Source: Mucilaginibacter sp. dw_454 (GTDB lineage: Bacteria; Bacteroidota; Bacteroidia; Sphingobacteriales; Sphingobacteriaceae). Taken from it: a DNA stretch of 64,000 nucleotides. The stretch lies in NCBI RefSeq assembly GCF_018449775.1, contig NZ_JAAVVB010000004.1, forward strand, positions 1 through 64,000, read 5' to 3'. Within the stretch, counting starts at the first letter, position 1, and each line of letters starts with the position of its first letter. The notes under the pieces are model-generated. The model made no database searches. It saw nothing but the letters and a program-made list of their open reading frames with translations, and was not told the DNA's origin. The position numbers and the translations under genes were made by a program. Of the stretch, positions 17,961 to 27,407 are shown piece after piece.

Positions 17961-19496
17961 CTACATATTGGCGTTCATCCAGTCAATCCGGGTTTTGAGC
18001 CATGATTTCAGGTAGTCAATTTCGCCCTGGTATGAACCAGCGATCTGCGAATTGGGCCACACATAAACGTTAAGTATTGGCCACGTAGCGAAATTTTGTT
18101 GCTGCGATAAATTAAGATAGGCAGCATTTTTATCAATATTGTTTAAGATAAGAGGCAGTGTGGGTTGTAGTGCCTGCCAGCGTTGTTTTACCCTGGCATT
18201 AAAAGCCGGGTCCTGAAACAACCGGCTAAACCAGTGTGCATTTCTTACCCACCAACCTGTCGGGTCGTTAGATTCTGTACCCACATAGTTTCCGGCCGCA
18301 ATATCAAAATCCCACACAGGGCCCATCCCTAATTTCCCGTTCAAATCCTTATAATAATAGATACTACTAAAATCGTCCGCATCATTATCCTTCATCAACT
18401 CCTTTACTAAATACCAGTCTATAAACGAGTCGACGTTGATATATTTTGTGTAACCGTTAACCGGATCAGCGAAATTATCTGCAAAAATAGCGTCTTCTGT
18501 TTGTTGAACGTAGTTGTCAATGTAAGCTAACTGTTGCGCTGTAATGGCGTCAGGATCACTAATAGTAAACGGCAAACCTGCGTTTGAGTAAAAATAGTAA
18601 TCAGCGTCTAACCTTTGATCAAGCTCCAGTAAGTATCCGCCGCTGATATTACTGTCATCGTTATCAATAGTTGACAATTCATTAATATTTACTCTATTAG
18701 GATCAACCTCCACCTGTTCTGTAAGCGTGTAGCCTCCCTGATATACCCCATTCATTACCACTTCAACAAAACGGTAGTGCGGTGTAAAATCGGCACCAAA
18801 CTGGTGGCCCATATCAAATGCAACTGCATTTCGTAGTAATGATTTATCACTGTAATTAGCCAAAAGCACCCAGTTTTTTGCAGCCGGCAAACCTAACATC
18901 GACTGCTTATTATTGAATTTTATGCGATAAGGCTTTTTAGGCATAGCCCAGGTAGTGTTTCCACGGCCTTTTATATTTAATCCGACGTTTGAGGGGAAGG
19001 TAGCAAATTGGCCATTCACGTTAATATTTAAACTACCTGTTACATAATCATCTTCTGAAACCACAGGTGCCGACGTGTTTAAAAACAATATTGGGATACC
19101 GGTAAAGTTTGTAATAGATACTTTGATATTTTTAGCTTCACCATTTGGGTTGGTATAGGTATAAATAACGGGTTGTGTGAAATCATTTACTGTAACACCG
19201 CTTTTTTGCGATACGCCGTTAACCTTCAAGTTGGCATTAACAGGTTCAAAACTTAGTACAAATGAACGATTAGTTGAAATGCCAGGTACGTTAACATTTA
19301 CAGAGTCGCCAACCAAACTAAGTTGAATACCCGCTGAATCTATGTTGCCGTTATTACTTTTTGATTCCAAAAAAAGTTTGACCGTGGTGTCAACGGCGGT
19401 CACCTCTGTTTTGGTAATCGGATTTGTTTCGACTGAGTTTTTTTTGCAACCGGTCAATGCCACAATCAGCAGCAGACCTGGTAATAGGTTTTTCAT
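17961..19496 (-). CDS. CotH-kinase family lipoprotein
   Basis: Lipobox ALTGCKKNS. The N-terminal 140 residues look like bacterial Ig-like/DUF5018-type repeats. The CotH domain follows, with the glycine loop LNIKGRGNTTWAMPKKPYRI, the YTLTEQVEVD block and the DNDADDFSSIYYYKD / GPVWDFDIAAGN metal-binding end. CotH is an atypical protein kinase fold known from spore-coat phosphorylation and from secreted bacterial relatives. Here it would sit at the cell surface. It has 511 residues. Whether it is an active kinase cannot be told. Transcribed alone, ended by the hairpin at 17893-17936. Confidence 0.88.
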   Translation of the reverse strand: MKNLLPGLLLIVALTGCKKNSVETNPITKTEVTAVDTTVKLFLESKSNNGNIDSAGIQLSLVGDSVNVNVPGISTNRSFVLSFEPVNANLKVNGVSQKSGVTVNDFTQPVIYTYTNPNGEAKNIKVSITNFTGIPILFLNTSAPVVSEDDYVTGSLNINVNGQFATFPSNVGLNIKGRGNTTWAMPKKPYRIKFNNKQSMLGLPAAKNWVLLANYSDKSLLRNAVAFDMGHQFGADFTPHYRFVEVVMNGVYQGGYTLTEQVEVDPNRVNINELSTIDNDDSNISGGYLLELDQRLDADYYFYSNAGLPFTISDPDAITAQQLAYIDNYVQQTEDAIFADNFADPVNGYTKYINVDSFIDWYLVKELMKDNDADDFSSIYYYKDLNGKLGMGPVWDFDIAAGNYVGTESNDPTGWWVRNAHWFSRLFQDPAFNARVKQRWQALQPTLPLILNNIDKNAAYLNLSQQQNFATWPILNVYVWPNSQIAGSYQGEIDYLKSWLKTRIDWMNANM

Positions 19497-19641
19497 AATA
19501 AACTTTAGGTAGGGGTAGTATTAAAATAGGGGTAAGCAAACGTAAATAATTACCATGGCACCACAGCCTGCTAAAGCTATATTAACAAGATTTTTACGTT
19601 TAGTTAACGTAGCGGCTATTAATTTGGTATGTATAAATAGC

Positions 19642-20154
19642 CTACTCTCTTTCTTTTTTTATTTCGCGAAGCATTTGATTATAAGGCCACTTGCGTAACA
19701 TGGCGTTCATGGTATTTACAATACGTGTTGTCCTTGTTTCCTGCGTTTTGGCACTTTCTATCCACTTAATAAAGTAATTGCGGTGCGACATAGCCAGGCT
19801 ATTAAATTGAACTAAGGCTTCAGGGTCAAAGTCAAAGCAATCTTGCAGATCTGATGGGATATAAACCTTAAAATCGGCATGTTCTTCCAACTTTATAGTT
19901 AGCGTCGCGCCGGCTTCCTTGCGGATAGCTTTGCGGATATCGGCTTTGATAGGCATGATAAATTTACCTTCGCCCATGGGCATTAATGCAAATCCGCTTA
20001 TAGCGTAATTGTCCAAAAAACCTTTTACACGGAATGACTTTTTATTGTTGGGTTTTAACTGTTGCGCTAGATCTGCAGGCACTTCAATATATCGCCAACC
20101 GGTTTTTTCGCCCATTTCGCCAAACTGTAACATCGTGGTTTCGAACTCAATCAT
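19642..20154 (-). CDS. YdeI/OmdA-family protein with DUF1905 domain
   Basis: Residues 1-90 match the DUF1905 beta-barrel pattern (GWRYIEVP, VKGFLDNYAISGFALMPMG). Residues 100-165 match the bacteriocin-protection YdeI/OmpD-associated helix bundle (FNSLAMSHRNYFIKWIESAK and TRIVNTMNAMLRKW). The biochemical role of the family is poorly defined. No signal peptide, so it is probably cytoplasmic. The length of 170 residues is normal. Confidence 0.82.
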   Translation of the reverse strand: MIEFETTMLQFGEMGEKTGWRYIEVPADLAQQLKPNNKKSFRVKGFLDNYAISGFALMPMGEGKFIMPIKADIRKAIRKEAGATLTIKLEEHADFKVYIPSDLQDCFDFDPEALVQFNSLAMSHRNYFIKWIESAKTQETRTTRIVNTMNAMLRKWPYNQMLREIKKERE

Positions 20155-20311
20155 GCTATAAATATGGCTTAAAATTGAGTTCTATCAAAATCGTTCAAAT
20201 GTTAAATCTTTGTTAATTCTCAAATAAATATCTTTTTTACTGTAACGTTTCAGCAAGTAGCACTGTCTTATGGATATAAAATTTAATTAATAACCTTAAA
20301 TACCAGATATT

Positions 20312-20734
20312 ATGAAAACTCTAAAATCAATCCTGTTAGGCTTAACTCTTGTAGTAGCAACCACAATAGCAAATGCATCAACTCCACCGGCAGCGCTTTT
20401 ATCTAAAAACGACGTATTAAATATTTATGTAAATGCCGTAGTACACGGTAAAGTAGACGGTGTTGAGAGTGTATTGGCTAAAGATGTTAAATATGTGATT
20501 TACCGTAACGAAAAAGAATTTGATCTTAATAAAGCACAAATTATTGAAACATTAAAAGGTTCAGAAAACGTTGACCAAAATTGTACTTACACCACTTCAA
20601 TTATGGACGAAAGCGATAAAAAAATGGTTGTAAAATTAACCTTACGTTATGACGGTTACATCCGTAACACCATGATCACTATCGCTATGAATAAAGGCGA
20701 TTTCCAAATCACTAAAATTGAAAGCGAGTCTTAA
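20312..20734 (+). CDS. Secreted NTF2-like (lumazine-binding-like) protein
   Basis: A signal peptide (about 1-22, ending ANAS) precedes a 118-residue domain. The pattern LNIYVNAVVHGKVDGVESVLAKDVKYVI, split by variable residues, and the final FQITKIESES resemble the SnoaL/NTF2-like putative lumazine-binding family common in Bacteroidota. No catalytic residues can be assigned. It is a single-gene unit with a terminator directly after it. Confidence 0.7.
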   Translation: MKTLKSILLGLTLVVATTIANASTPPAALLSKNDVLNIYVNAVVHGKVDGVESVLAKDVKYVIYRNEKEFDLNKAQIIETLKGSENVDQNCTYTTSIMDESDKKMVVKLTLRYDGYIRNTMITIAMNKGDFQITKIESES

Positions 20735-20758
20735 TTTAGTTTAGTTTTGTTTATAGTT

Positions 20759-20792
20759 AAATGCCCGCCATTAGGTGGGCATTTGTTTTTTA
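20759..20792. terminator. Intrinsic terminator between the NTF2-like gene and cdd
   Basis: AAATGCCCGCC / GGTGGGCATTT with a 4-nt loop (one G-U pair), followed by GTTTTTT. It ends the plus-strand gene and may also act on cdd from the other side. Confidence 0.85.
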
Positions 20793-20799
20793 TGCCTGC

Positions 20800-21285
20800 T
20801 TACGACAGCCTGTCCTCGAAAAACAAAAATGGTAAAAAGCTTTCTATGCCATTAGTTACCCAAACCGGACCCTTAGCAACAAACAGGATGACTTTTACGG
20901 GTGACTGCTGCATCTTCTCGCACTCGGCCAATACCTGCAGGCATGAGCCGCATGAGGTTACTGGCTTTTGCAGTTCAAACTCATCTGTATGTGCAGTAAC
21001 AGCCATACTTTCTATAGGGTCATCTGGGTGGTTAGCGCCCCAATAAAACAAAGCCACCCGTTCTGCACAAAGGCCTGATGGATAAGCAACATTTTCCTGG
21101 TTACTGCCATGTATAATTTTGCCGCTTTTTAAACGCAAAGCTGCACCTACGCTAAATTTTGAATATGGCGAATGCGAATTTTCCATCGCCTTTACTGCCC
21201 CGGCGCACAATTCCTGATCTATGTTAGCTAATTCATCTACTGAAGAATACTCTTGAAAAGCTATTTTAATTTCGTGGTTAGTCAT
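20800..21285 (-). CDS. cdd: Cytidine deaminase
   Basis: Zinc enzyme that deaminates cytidine and deoxycytidine to uridine forms for pyrimidine salvage in the cytoplasm. The tetrameric-type ligands are visible: GLCAERVA (Cys73 ligand, Glu75 proton shuttle) and TSCGSCLQVLAE (Cys112 and Cys115). The usual P-C-x-x-C is S-C-x-x-C here, which keeps both ligands. The length of 161 residues is slightly above the common 130-140, with an N-terminal extension of about 20. It lies after parE on the same strand, separated by a REP-like palindrome. Confidence 0.92.
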   Translation of the reverse strand: MTNHEIKIAFQEYSSVDELANIDQELCAGAVKAMENSHSPYSKFSVGAALRLKSGKIIHGSNQENVAYPSGLCAERVALFYWGANHPDDPIESMAVTAHTDEFELQKPVTSCGSCLQVLAECEKMQQSPVKVILFVAKGPVWVTNGIESFLPFLFFEDRLS

Positions 21286-21354
21286 TTATCAACCCCTCTG
21301 AAAAAAGGAGGGGAAACAAGATAAGGAAAATTTTGATATAAAGTTTAAAATAAT

Positions 21355-21430
21355 TGTCATTGCAAGCAAAGCGCGGCAATCGCAAGGATGCTTTAACGCG
21401 TGCGATTGCCGCGCTTTGCTCGCAACGACA
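21355..21430. repeat. REP-like palindrome, TCATTGCGAG type
   Basis: The 30-bp arms 21355-21384 and 21401-21430 (right arm ...GCTTTGCTCGCAACGACA) are complementary with two mismatches around a 16-nt loop. Located between parE and cdd. Confidence 0.85.
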
Positions 21431-21437
21431 GTATCGA

Positions 21438-23342
21438 TTAACTTGCTATTGGCAACTCTTCTGAGTTATTGTCTGCGGTGTCATCAACAATAGTAGGATT
21501 CACCGTTTCGTCATCCTTCTCTACGCGCAGGTTACCAATAATATGCTGCTGCCTTGCCGGAGTGTTTTTACCCATAAAATATTCTAACAGGCCTTTTATA
21601 TTGGCATCTTTCAATATCACCGGATCAAGGCGTATGTCTTTACCAATGAACAAGCCAAACTCATCCGGCGAAATCTCGCCCAAACCTTTAAAGCGGGTTA
21701 TCTCTGGCTTGTTGCCTAATTTGGCAATGGCGTTACGACGTTCTTCATCGCTATAGCAATAAATGGTTTCTTTTTTATTGCGCACGCGGAACAGCGGGGT
21801 CTGCAATATCGATACATGGCCAGCCTTTACCAAATCAGGGAAAAACTGCAGGAAGAACGTCATCAGCAACAAACGGATGTGCATACCGTCTACATCTGCA
21901 TCAGTAGCTATTACGATATTGTTGTAACGCAAATTGTCAAGACCGTCTTCAATATTCAACGCGTGTTGCAATAGGTTAAACTCTTCGTTTTCATAAACCA
22001 CTTTTTTGGTTAAGCCGAAACAGTTTAGCGGCTTACCTTTTAAGCTGAACACCGCCTGGGTCTGCACATCGCGCGATTTGGTGATGGACCCGCTTGCCGA
22101 GTCACCTTCTGTGATGAATAGCGTGGTGTCTTGTTTACGCTCGTGGTTATCTTCGAAATGCAATTTACAATCGCGCAGCTTGCGGTTATGTAATGATGCT
22201 TTTTTGGCACGCTCATTAGCCAGTTTTTTGATACCGGCAATATCTTTACGCTCGCGTTCAGACTGCATGATCCTCTTAAGCATCGCATCAGCTGCTGCCG
22301 GGTTTTTATGCAGATAATTGTCAAGCTCTTTTTTAACAAAATCATTCACAAAGCCACGAACCGATGGCCCTTCCGGGCCAATATTTAATGAACCCAGCTT
22401 GGTTTTGGTTTGCGACTCGAACACCGGCTCCTGCACTTTGATTGAAATCGCTGATACGATGGAAGCCCGGATATCTGAAGCATCAAACTCTTTTTTATAA
22501 AACTCGCGAATAGTTTTTACTACCGCCTCGCGAAAAGCTGCCTGGTGCGTACCGCCTTGCGTAGTGTTCTGCCCGTTTACAAATGAGTAATATTCTTCAC
22601 CATATTGTTGGCCGTGGGTCATGGCTATCTCTATGTCCTCGCCTTTTAGGTGGATGATAGGATAACGAATAGTCTCGGCATCGGTATTTTTGGTCAACAA
22701 GTCATACAGTCCCCGCTCCGAGAAATATTTTTGGTTGTTAAAGTTAATGGTCAATCCAGAATTAAGATACACGTAATTCCAAACCATGCTATCTACAAAC
22801 TCAGGGATGTAGCGGTAATGCCTGAAAATGCTGTCATCAGGCAGGAAGTTAATGGCCGTACCATTGCGTTGAGTGGTATCTTTTTCAGGATCTTCTTTTG
22901 TCAATTCGCCTTTTTCAAATTCGGCTATTTTGGTGCGACCATCGCGATATGATTGTACGATGAACGAAGACGACAAAGCGTTAACCGCCTTAGTACCCAC
23001 ACCATTTAAACCTACAGACTTTTGAAAAGCTTTACTATCATATTTACCACCGGTATTTATTTTTGATACGCAATCTATCACTTTACCCAACGGGATACCG
23101 CGGCCGTAATCGCGTACGGTAACTTTATGGTCACTGATGTTAATCTCAATAGTTTTGCCTGAACCCATCACAAACTCATCGATCGAGTTATCTACAATCT
23201 CCTTCAGTAATACATAAATCCCGTCATCATTTGCCGACCCATCGCCCAGTTTACCAATGTACATACCCGGGCGCAGGCGTATATGTTCCTTCCAATCTAA
23301 CGACCGGATGCTGTCTTCACTATAATTTACTGGTTCTGCCAT
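21438..23342 (-). CDS. parE: DNA topoisomerase IV subunit B
   Basis: ATPase subunit of the type IIA topoisomerase that partners ParC. The GHKL ATP site is shown by [19 protein letters not shown] and [14 protein letters not shown]. The Toprim metal site is shown by [11 protein letters not shown] and [12 protein letters not shown]. It has 634 residues and lacks the insertion of proteobacterial GyrB. A TATTTTTG -7 box lies at 23382-23389 on the minus strand, about 40 bp before the start. The next gene on the strand is cdd. parC follows 3.6 kb further on. Confidence 0.93.
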   Translation of the reverse strand: MAEPVNYSEDSIRSLDWKEHIRLRPGMYIGKLGDGSANDDGIYVLLKEIVDNSIDEFVMGSGKTIEINISDHKVTVRDYGRGIPLGKVIDCVSKINTGGKYDSKAFQKSVGLNGVGTKAVNALSSSFIVQSYRDGRTKIAEFEKGELTKEDPEKDTTQRNGTAINFLPDDSIFRHYRYIPEFVDSMVWNYVYLNSGLTINFNNQKYFSERGLYDLLTKNTDAETIRYPIIHLKGEDIEIAMTHGQQYGEEYYSFVNGQNTTQGGTHQAAFREAVVKTIREFYKKEFDASDIRASIVSAISIKVQEPVFESQTKTKLGSLNIGPEGPSVRGFVNDFVKKELDNYLHKNPAAADAMLKRIMQSERERKDIAGIKKLANERAKKASLHNRKLRDCKLHFEDNHERKQDTTLFITEGDSASGSITKSRDVQTQAVFSLKGKPLNCFGLTKKVVYENEEFNLLQHALNIEDGLDNLRYNNIVIATDADVDGMHIRLLLMTFFLQFFPDLVKAGHVSILQTPLFRVRNKKETIYCYSDEERRNAIAKLGNKPEITRFKGLGEISPDEFGLFIGKDIRLDPVILKDANIKGLLEYFMGKNTPARQQHIIGNLRVEKDDETVNPTIVDDTADNNSEELPIAS

Positions 23343-23381
23343 TTTTTAATTCTATAGAAAGGGCAAGAATAAGCCCTAAAG

Positions 23382-23389
23382 CAAAAATA
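23382..23389 (-). promoter_or_regulatory. -7 box for parE
   Basis: TATTTTTG on the minus strand matches TAnnTTTG. No -33 box at a normal distance, so support is partial. Confidence 0.35.
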
Positions 23390-23446
23390 AAGTTTGATTA
23401 ACCAAAATACGTGTTAGAAACTTTTAACTTATCAACACTTTGGGTG

Positions 23447-23522
23447 AGTGATTGGAGATTAGTTAATTAGAGATTAGTTTTTGATGAATAAAGTTGAGAT
23501 GAATAACTAATCTCCAATCACT
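23447..23522. repeat. 18-bp-arm inverted repeat overlapping a stop codon
   Basis: AGTGATTGGAGATTAGTT (23447-23464) is exactly complementary to 23505-23522. The 40-nt loop repeats part of the arm (AGAGATTAGTT). The right arm covers the stop of the 207-residue protein gene. No T-run follows on either strand, so it is not a typical terminator. Confidence 0.75.
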
Positions 23523-24144
23523 ATTCCTTAAACTTCAAACAGCTGGCGGCTGAGTTCATGTTTTTGAAAAACTCAGGCCCTTTATCATTGGTAAAGCAAA
23601 TGGCCATTACGGTGCCGACGCTATTTTTTTGCAGTACTGTAACAAAAGCATATTTATAGTGCCTGGTTATGGGGCTATCGTCAATACTCATTAAATAAGT
23701 ACAGCCGGCATCGGCATTGTATCTGTCAAGAATATACTGGGGCAAAGTTCTCTTTGAATAATCTTTTTCTGATGTGAAGGACGTTATTTGATCTTGAGCT
23801 ACATTTACAAACAGCGAATCGGGGTTACTGACGCGGATATTTTTATCTGTCAGTAATTTTTCGTTCTCTTTCTGTGTATTTACCCTAAACCAAATCTCGA
23901 AATCGGCATCGGGCAGCATCATGGCATAATCAAACTGGTAACTATCTGTGTTAGGCGCTTTTATTTCTTTAAACCCTTCGGGGAAGTTAAAAGTAAGATC
24001 AATTTGTGCTAATGAAGTATTGAAGTTTTTTAATTGACTTTGAGTTACTATACCATTATGGTTAGTTTGTGCTAAAGCCGATCCTGCCAGAAGCAGCATC
24101 AAAGTAAGGAGGAATAAATTAACCTTAACTGTGATAAGTCTCAT
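23521..24144 (-). CDS. Secreted protein of unknown function
   Basis: A signal peptide (about 1-25, ending SALAQ) is followed by some 180 residues with mixed alpha/beta character. It has only two cysteines in the mature part, in CTYLMSID and the final SCLKF. No family recognised. It is a single-gene unit between parE and ftcD, and its stop lies within an 18-bp inverted repeat. The sequence supports export and nothing more specific. Confidence 0.65.
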   Translation of the reverse strand: MRLITVKVNLFLLTLMLLLAGSALAQTNHNGIVTQSQLKNFNTSLAQIDLTFNFPEGFKEIKAPNTDSYQFDYAMMLPDADFEIWFRVNTQKENEKLLTDKNIRVSNPDSLFVNVAQDQITSFTSEKDYSKRTLPQYILDRYNADAGCTYLMSIDDSPITRHYKYAFVTVLQKNSVGTVMAICFTNDKGPEFFKNMNSAASCLKFKE

Positions 24145-24255
24145 GATAAAAATTCAAAAACGCTATGTTTTTGCTTTATAGTATTCTATAATAAATTTAT
24201 TAATAAATTTTAATACCAATTTAATATTTAAACAATTGGATGAAACTGAACAGCA

Positions 24256-25266
24256 CTAGCCTAGCTGGTACTCGATAATACGTTTCTGCGGCTCAAAATG
24301 AGCCAACTCATTTAACCCCATAGCCTGTATGGCGGCATCAATCAGTTTGGTTTCGTTTACAACATAGGTAATGCCTTGCTTCTGCAAAAAATATCGGCCG
24401 GCATCTGTCATTGCTTTTAAGGGTATCATACCAATTAACTCACTGCCGGTTACGCTCACGCCGTAATCAGCTGCTTTGGCGCATACTTCGTCAAACACCA
24501 CGTGTATGGGCGTTGCCGAAATATTGGTTAAATTCATAGATACCTGGGCCTTTTGATATTCATCAATGTACCAGCCAATGGCTTTTACGTATTTTAATGT
24601 TCCGGGGATGCGTTTTTTTCCACTTTCATCAACAATAATTTTTCCGGTTTCTCTCACGTCCTGCGCTATCTCGTTGGCAATGTGGGTTGAAGCTGTATTT
24701 AGGTTGATATTATAAGCAATCAAAAAATCGCGGGCACCTATTACGGCAGCACCTCTTTGGGCATCCATTTCGGCAGGGCCATAATCGGGTTTCCAGCCGG
24801 GCAGTGCTATTTTTTTAAAGAACCCTTCATATTCGCCGGCACGAATAGCAGCCAGGTTACTGCGCTTTTTATCGGGCTGAGAATCTTCATATAAATAAAC
24901 GGGGATCTGCAGCTCCTCGCCCACCCGTTTAGCTAATCTATCGGCATACACTACCACCTCATCCAAAGTAATATTGCTAACCGGGATAAGCGGGCAAACA
25001 TCCGTTGCGCCCATACGCGGGTGGGTGCCTTTTTGGGTGCGCATATCAATTAGTTCGCCGGCTGTTTTTATGGCTAGAAACGCGGCTTCAATAACTGCTT
25101 CAGGTTCGCCGGCAAAGGTTACTACCGTACGGTTGGCATCGCGGCCCGGGTCGACATTTAATAACTGAACATCTGCTACCGAACCTATGGCAGCGGTAAT
25201 ACTTTGGATGATGTCATGATCAACACCTTCGCTAAAATTAGGGACACACTCTATGATCTGGTTCAT
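24256..25266 (-). CDS. ftcD: Glutamate formimidoyltransferase
   Basis: Transfers the formimino group of N-formimino-glutamate (from histidine breakdown) to tetrahydrofolate. The family N-terminus IIECVPNFSEG, DANRTVVTFAG, the TQKGTHPRMGATDVCPLIP block and FLIAYNINLNT are all present. At 336 residues it has only the transferase domain, without the fused cyclodeaminase of mammalian FTCD, as is common in Bacteroidota. No hut genes lie beside it in the window. Confidence 0.93.
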   Translation of the reverse strand: MNQIIECVPNFSEGVDHDIIQSITAAIGSVADVQLLNVDPGRDANRTVVTFAGEPEAVIEAAFLAIKTAGELIDMRTQKGTHPRMGATDVCPLIPVSNITLDEVVVYADRLAKRVGEELQIPVYLYEDSQPDKKRSNLAAIRAGEYEGFFKKIALPGWKPDYGPAEMDAQRGAAVIGARDFLIAYNINLNTASTHIANEIAQDVRETGKIIVDESGKKRIPGTLKYVKAIGWYIDEYQKAQVSMNLTNISATPIHVVFDEVCAKAADYGVSVTGSELIGMIPLKAMTDAGRYFLQKQGITYVVNETKLIDAAIQAMGLNELAHFEPQKRIIEYQLG

Positions 25267-25347
25267 TAAGCCGCAATTTAGATAATATTCAGCGCTATGA
25301 AAAGTAGCGTCAATCTAAACCTTTTGAAAATATTTTTTCAGAAAAAT

Positions 25348-25377
25348 TTTGATATTAATTTTATTGATCTACATTTG
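25348..25377 (+). promoter_or_regulatory. Promoter of the ABC transporter/GntR operon
   Basis: TTTG (25348-25351), an 18-nt spacer and TACATTTG (25370-25377) are a full match to the Bacteroidota promoter. Predicted transcript start near 25382, inside the operator that follows. Confidence 0.75.
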
Positions 25378-25378
25378 C

Positions 25379-25402
25379 AGTGTACTATTAAACTAATACA
25401 CA
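25379..25402 (+). promoter_or_regulatory. Inverted repeat, likely operator for the YtrA-type GntR
   Basis: AGTGTA (25379-25384), 12 nt and TACACA (25397-25402), with a 5-bp perfect core GTGTA/TACAC, directly downstream of the -7 box. As I recall it, the YtrA subgroup of GntR repressors binds AGTGTA-N13-TACACT-type sites. The third gene of this operon encodes such a regulator, so self-repression is inferred. Confidence 0.55.
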
Positions 25403-25408
25403 TACACA

Positions 25409-26257
25409 ATGATCGAAATCTCAAACTTATCATTTGGTTACGGCAAACATAAGTTGCTTGACAATTTGAGCCTGTCGTTAAAACCCGGGCTTATTTACGG
25501 TCTGCTGGGTATGAATGGCGCCGGCAAATCCACGCTATTAAAAAATATTGCGGGCCTGGCAACACCATGGTCTGGCAGCTGCACCGTTAACGGCGAGATA
25601 GCAGCCAGGCGTAATCCATCGTTTCTGCAAGAGTTGTTTTTTGTGCCCGAAGAAATTTACCTGCCACCCGTTACCGCAAAACAATTTGCCAAAAGTACCG
25701 GCCATTTCTACCCAAAGTTTGACAGCAAGCAGTTTGAGCAGTTGTTAACTGATTTTGATATCCCCGCCGACAGGAAATTAACCAAGCTATCGTTGGGGCA
25801 GCAAAAAAAAGCCTACATCGCTTTTGCGCTGGCAACTAATACCGCCCTGGTTATTATGGATGAACCTACTAATGGCCTGGATATTCCCTCAAAAGCGCAG
25901 TTTAGAAAACTGGTGGCATCTGTGTTAACCGATGATCGTTGCCTGATCATATCTACCCACCAAATACGCGATCTGGATAACCTGATAGACACCGTATTGG
26001 TGCTGCATAACAACCAAATTGTGCTCAATCAAACGCTCGATCTGATCAGCGAAAAGTTGAATTTCGGCATTATCCAAACCAACAGTACCGATTACATTTA
26101 TGCCGAGCAGCACCTGAATGGCCTGAATGCCATCACCAAAAATACCGACGGCAGCTTTACCAAAGTAGACATGGAACTACTGTTTAATGCTATTATAAGT
26201 AATAACCCAAACCTTATCACCTTATTAAACCAACCCGGCCATGAACAATACATTTAA
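25409..26257 (+). CDS. ABC transporter ATP-binding protein (YtrB-like)
   Basis: Couples ATP hydrolysis to the membrane protein encoded next. Walker A GMNGAGKST (about residues 34-43), signature LSLGQQKK, Walker B LVIMDEPTNGLD and the switch His in ISTHQ are all intact. The C-terminal 70 residues form an extra domain without clear homology. The frame overlaps the permease gene by 17 bp, which suggests translational coupling. Together with the permease and GntR it forms the common yhcG/ytr-like exporter module, whose substrate is unknown. Confidence 0.92.
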   Translation: MIEISNLSFGYGKHKLLDNLSLSLKPGLIYGLLGMNGAGKSTLLKNIAGLATPWSGSCTVNGEIAARRNPSFLQELFFVPEEIYLPPVTAKQFAKSTGHFYPKFDSKQFEQLLTDFDIPADRKLTKLSLGQQKKAYIAFALATNTALVIMDEPTNGLDIPSKAQFRKLVASVLTDDRCLIISTHQIRDLDNLIDTVLVLHNNQIVLNQTLDLISEKLNFGIIQTNSTDYIYAEQHLNGLNAITKNTDGSFTKVDMELLFNAIISNNPNLITLLNQPGHEQYI

Positions 26258-27017
26258 CCTGAAACGCTTTAGCTGGTACTTTAAAAAACATACCCTTGAC
26301 CATGGCCGCACTTACGTTTTATCGTTAGCGGTAGCTATGGGTATTGTTTTTTTGTTTTTGGCGATACCTGCTTTGGTAGGCAGCGGCCCAGTAAGCGATA
26401 GCTACCAGTACACCATGTACCTGGTTTTGATATGGTTGGGCGGCAGCATATTTACCAGCACCATTTTTGCAGAACTTGGCGATCGGAAAAAAGCCATTTT
26501 ACCATTAACCCTGCCGGTTTCTCACCTGGAGAAATTTTTGGTAGCCTGGTTATACACGTTCCCTATTTTCCTGATCTCGGTCAACGCTTGTTTTTTTATT
26601 ATAGATAGTTTGGTGTTAAGCATTAATCACCCAACCGTTACGCCCTTTAAACTGGTACACTCGTTAATTACCCAATCGCCTATAGTCATAGCATTGATCA
26701 TGTTTGTTTTATTTCAAGTGTTTTGCTTCTGGGGCGCAATTTATTTTAAGCGTTTGCATTTTATAAAAACAGCGTTTGCATTCTTCCTTGCGCTTTTAAT
26801 AGTTTCTCTGCTTAATAAGGTTATTTTATGGCTGATTAGTGGCGGCAAATTTTCTTCGTCCAGTTTATTTTTCGAAAGTAACATTACTGTAAATAACAAC
26901 AACTACTGGTTAACGCTTGGCAATAATATACACCTTGTGCAATGGGTTATTTTTGGATTAGCTCAACTTTTATTGTTCGTGAGCACCTTTTATAAACTAA
27001 AAGAAAAACAGGTTTAA
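26241..27017 (+). CDS. ABC transporter permease-like membrane protein
   Basis: The 258-residue protein has about six predicted membrane helices (about 30-50, 62-82, 105-125, 145-168, 178-200, 235-252), as expected for a single-module ABC-2-like permease. The sequence is poorly conserved in this class, and identification rests on topology and the overlap with the ATPase gene. The next gene starts 3 bp after its stop. Confidence 0.8.
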   Translation: MNNTFNLKRFSWYFKKHTLDHGRTYVLSLAVAMGIVFLFLAIPALVGSGPVSDSYQYTMYLVLIWLGGSIFTSTIFAELGDRKKAILPLTLPVSHLEKFLVAWLYTFPIFLISVNACFFIIDSLVLSINHPTVTPFKLVHSLITQSPIVIALIMFVLFQVFCFWGAIYFKRLHFIKTAFAFFLALLIVSLLNKVILWLISGGKFSSSSLFFESNITVNNNNYWLTLGNNIHLVQWVIFGLAQLLLFVSTFYKLKEKQV

Positions 27018-27020
27018 GCC

Positions 27021-27407
27021 ATGAACTTTAAAGATAAAGAAGCGATATACCTGCAAATAGCCGACTACGTGAGCGAACGTATCACCCTGGGTAAATGGCT
27101 GCCCGAAGCTAAAATACCGTCGGTACGCGAGCTGGCTACCGAGTTGCAGGTAAACCCAAACACGGTGATGCGCACTTATGAGTATCTGCAGCAAAAAGAA
27201 ATTGTATTTAACAAACGCGGCCTGGGCTTATTTGTAATGGCCAACGCTATTGCCCAGATCAAGACCATACGACGCGAGCGCTTTTTACAGCAGGAACTGC
27301 CCGACTTTTTAAATAGCCTGTACCTGTTAGAGATACAGCCCGACCAGGTTTTGAAATATTACGAAGACTTTAAAAAAACTAAGGACACGCAAAATGAAAA
27401 CAAGTAA
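27021..27407 (+). CDS. GntR-family transcriptional regulator, YtrA subfamily
   Basis: A winged HTH fills residues 5-72 (KIPSVRELATELQVNPNTVM and the wing QKEIVFNKRGLGLFV). A short helical tail follows, with no large ligand-binding domain. At 128 residues this is the YtrA architecture, whose members repress their own ABC transporter operons. A matching inverted repeat sits at the operon promoter (25379-25402). The start is 3 bp after the permease stop, and the end overlaps the next gene by 14 bp. Confidence 0.92.
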   Translation: MNFKDKEAIYLQIADYVSERITLGKWLPEAKIPSVRELATELQVNPNTVMRTYEYLQQKEIVFNKRGLGLFVMANAIAQIKTIRRERFLQQELPDFLNSLYLLEIQPDQVLKYYEDFKKTKDTQNENK

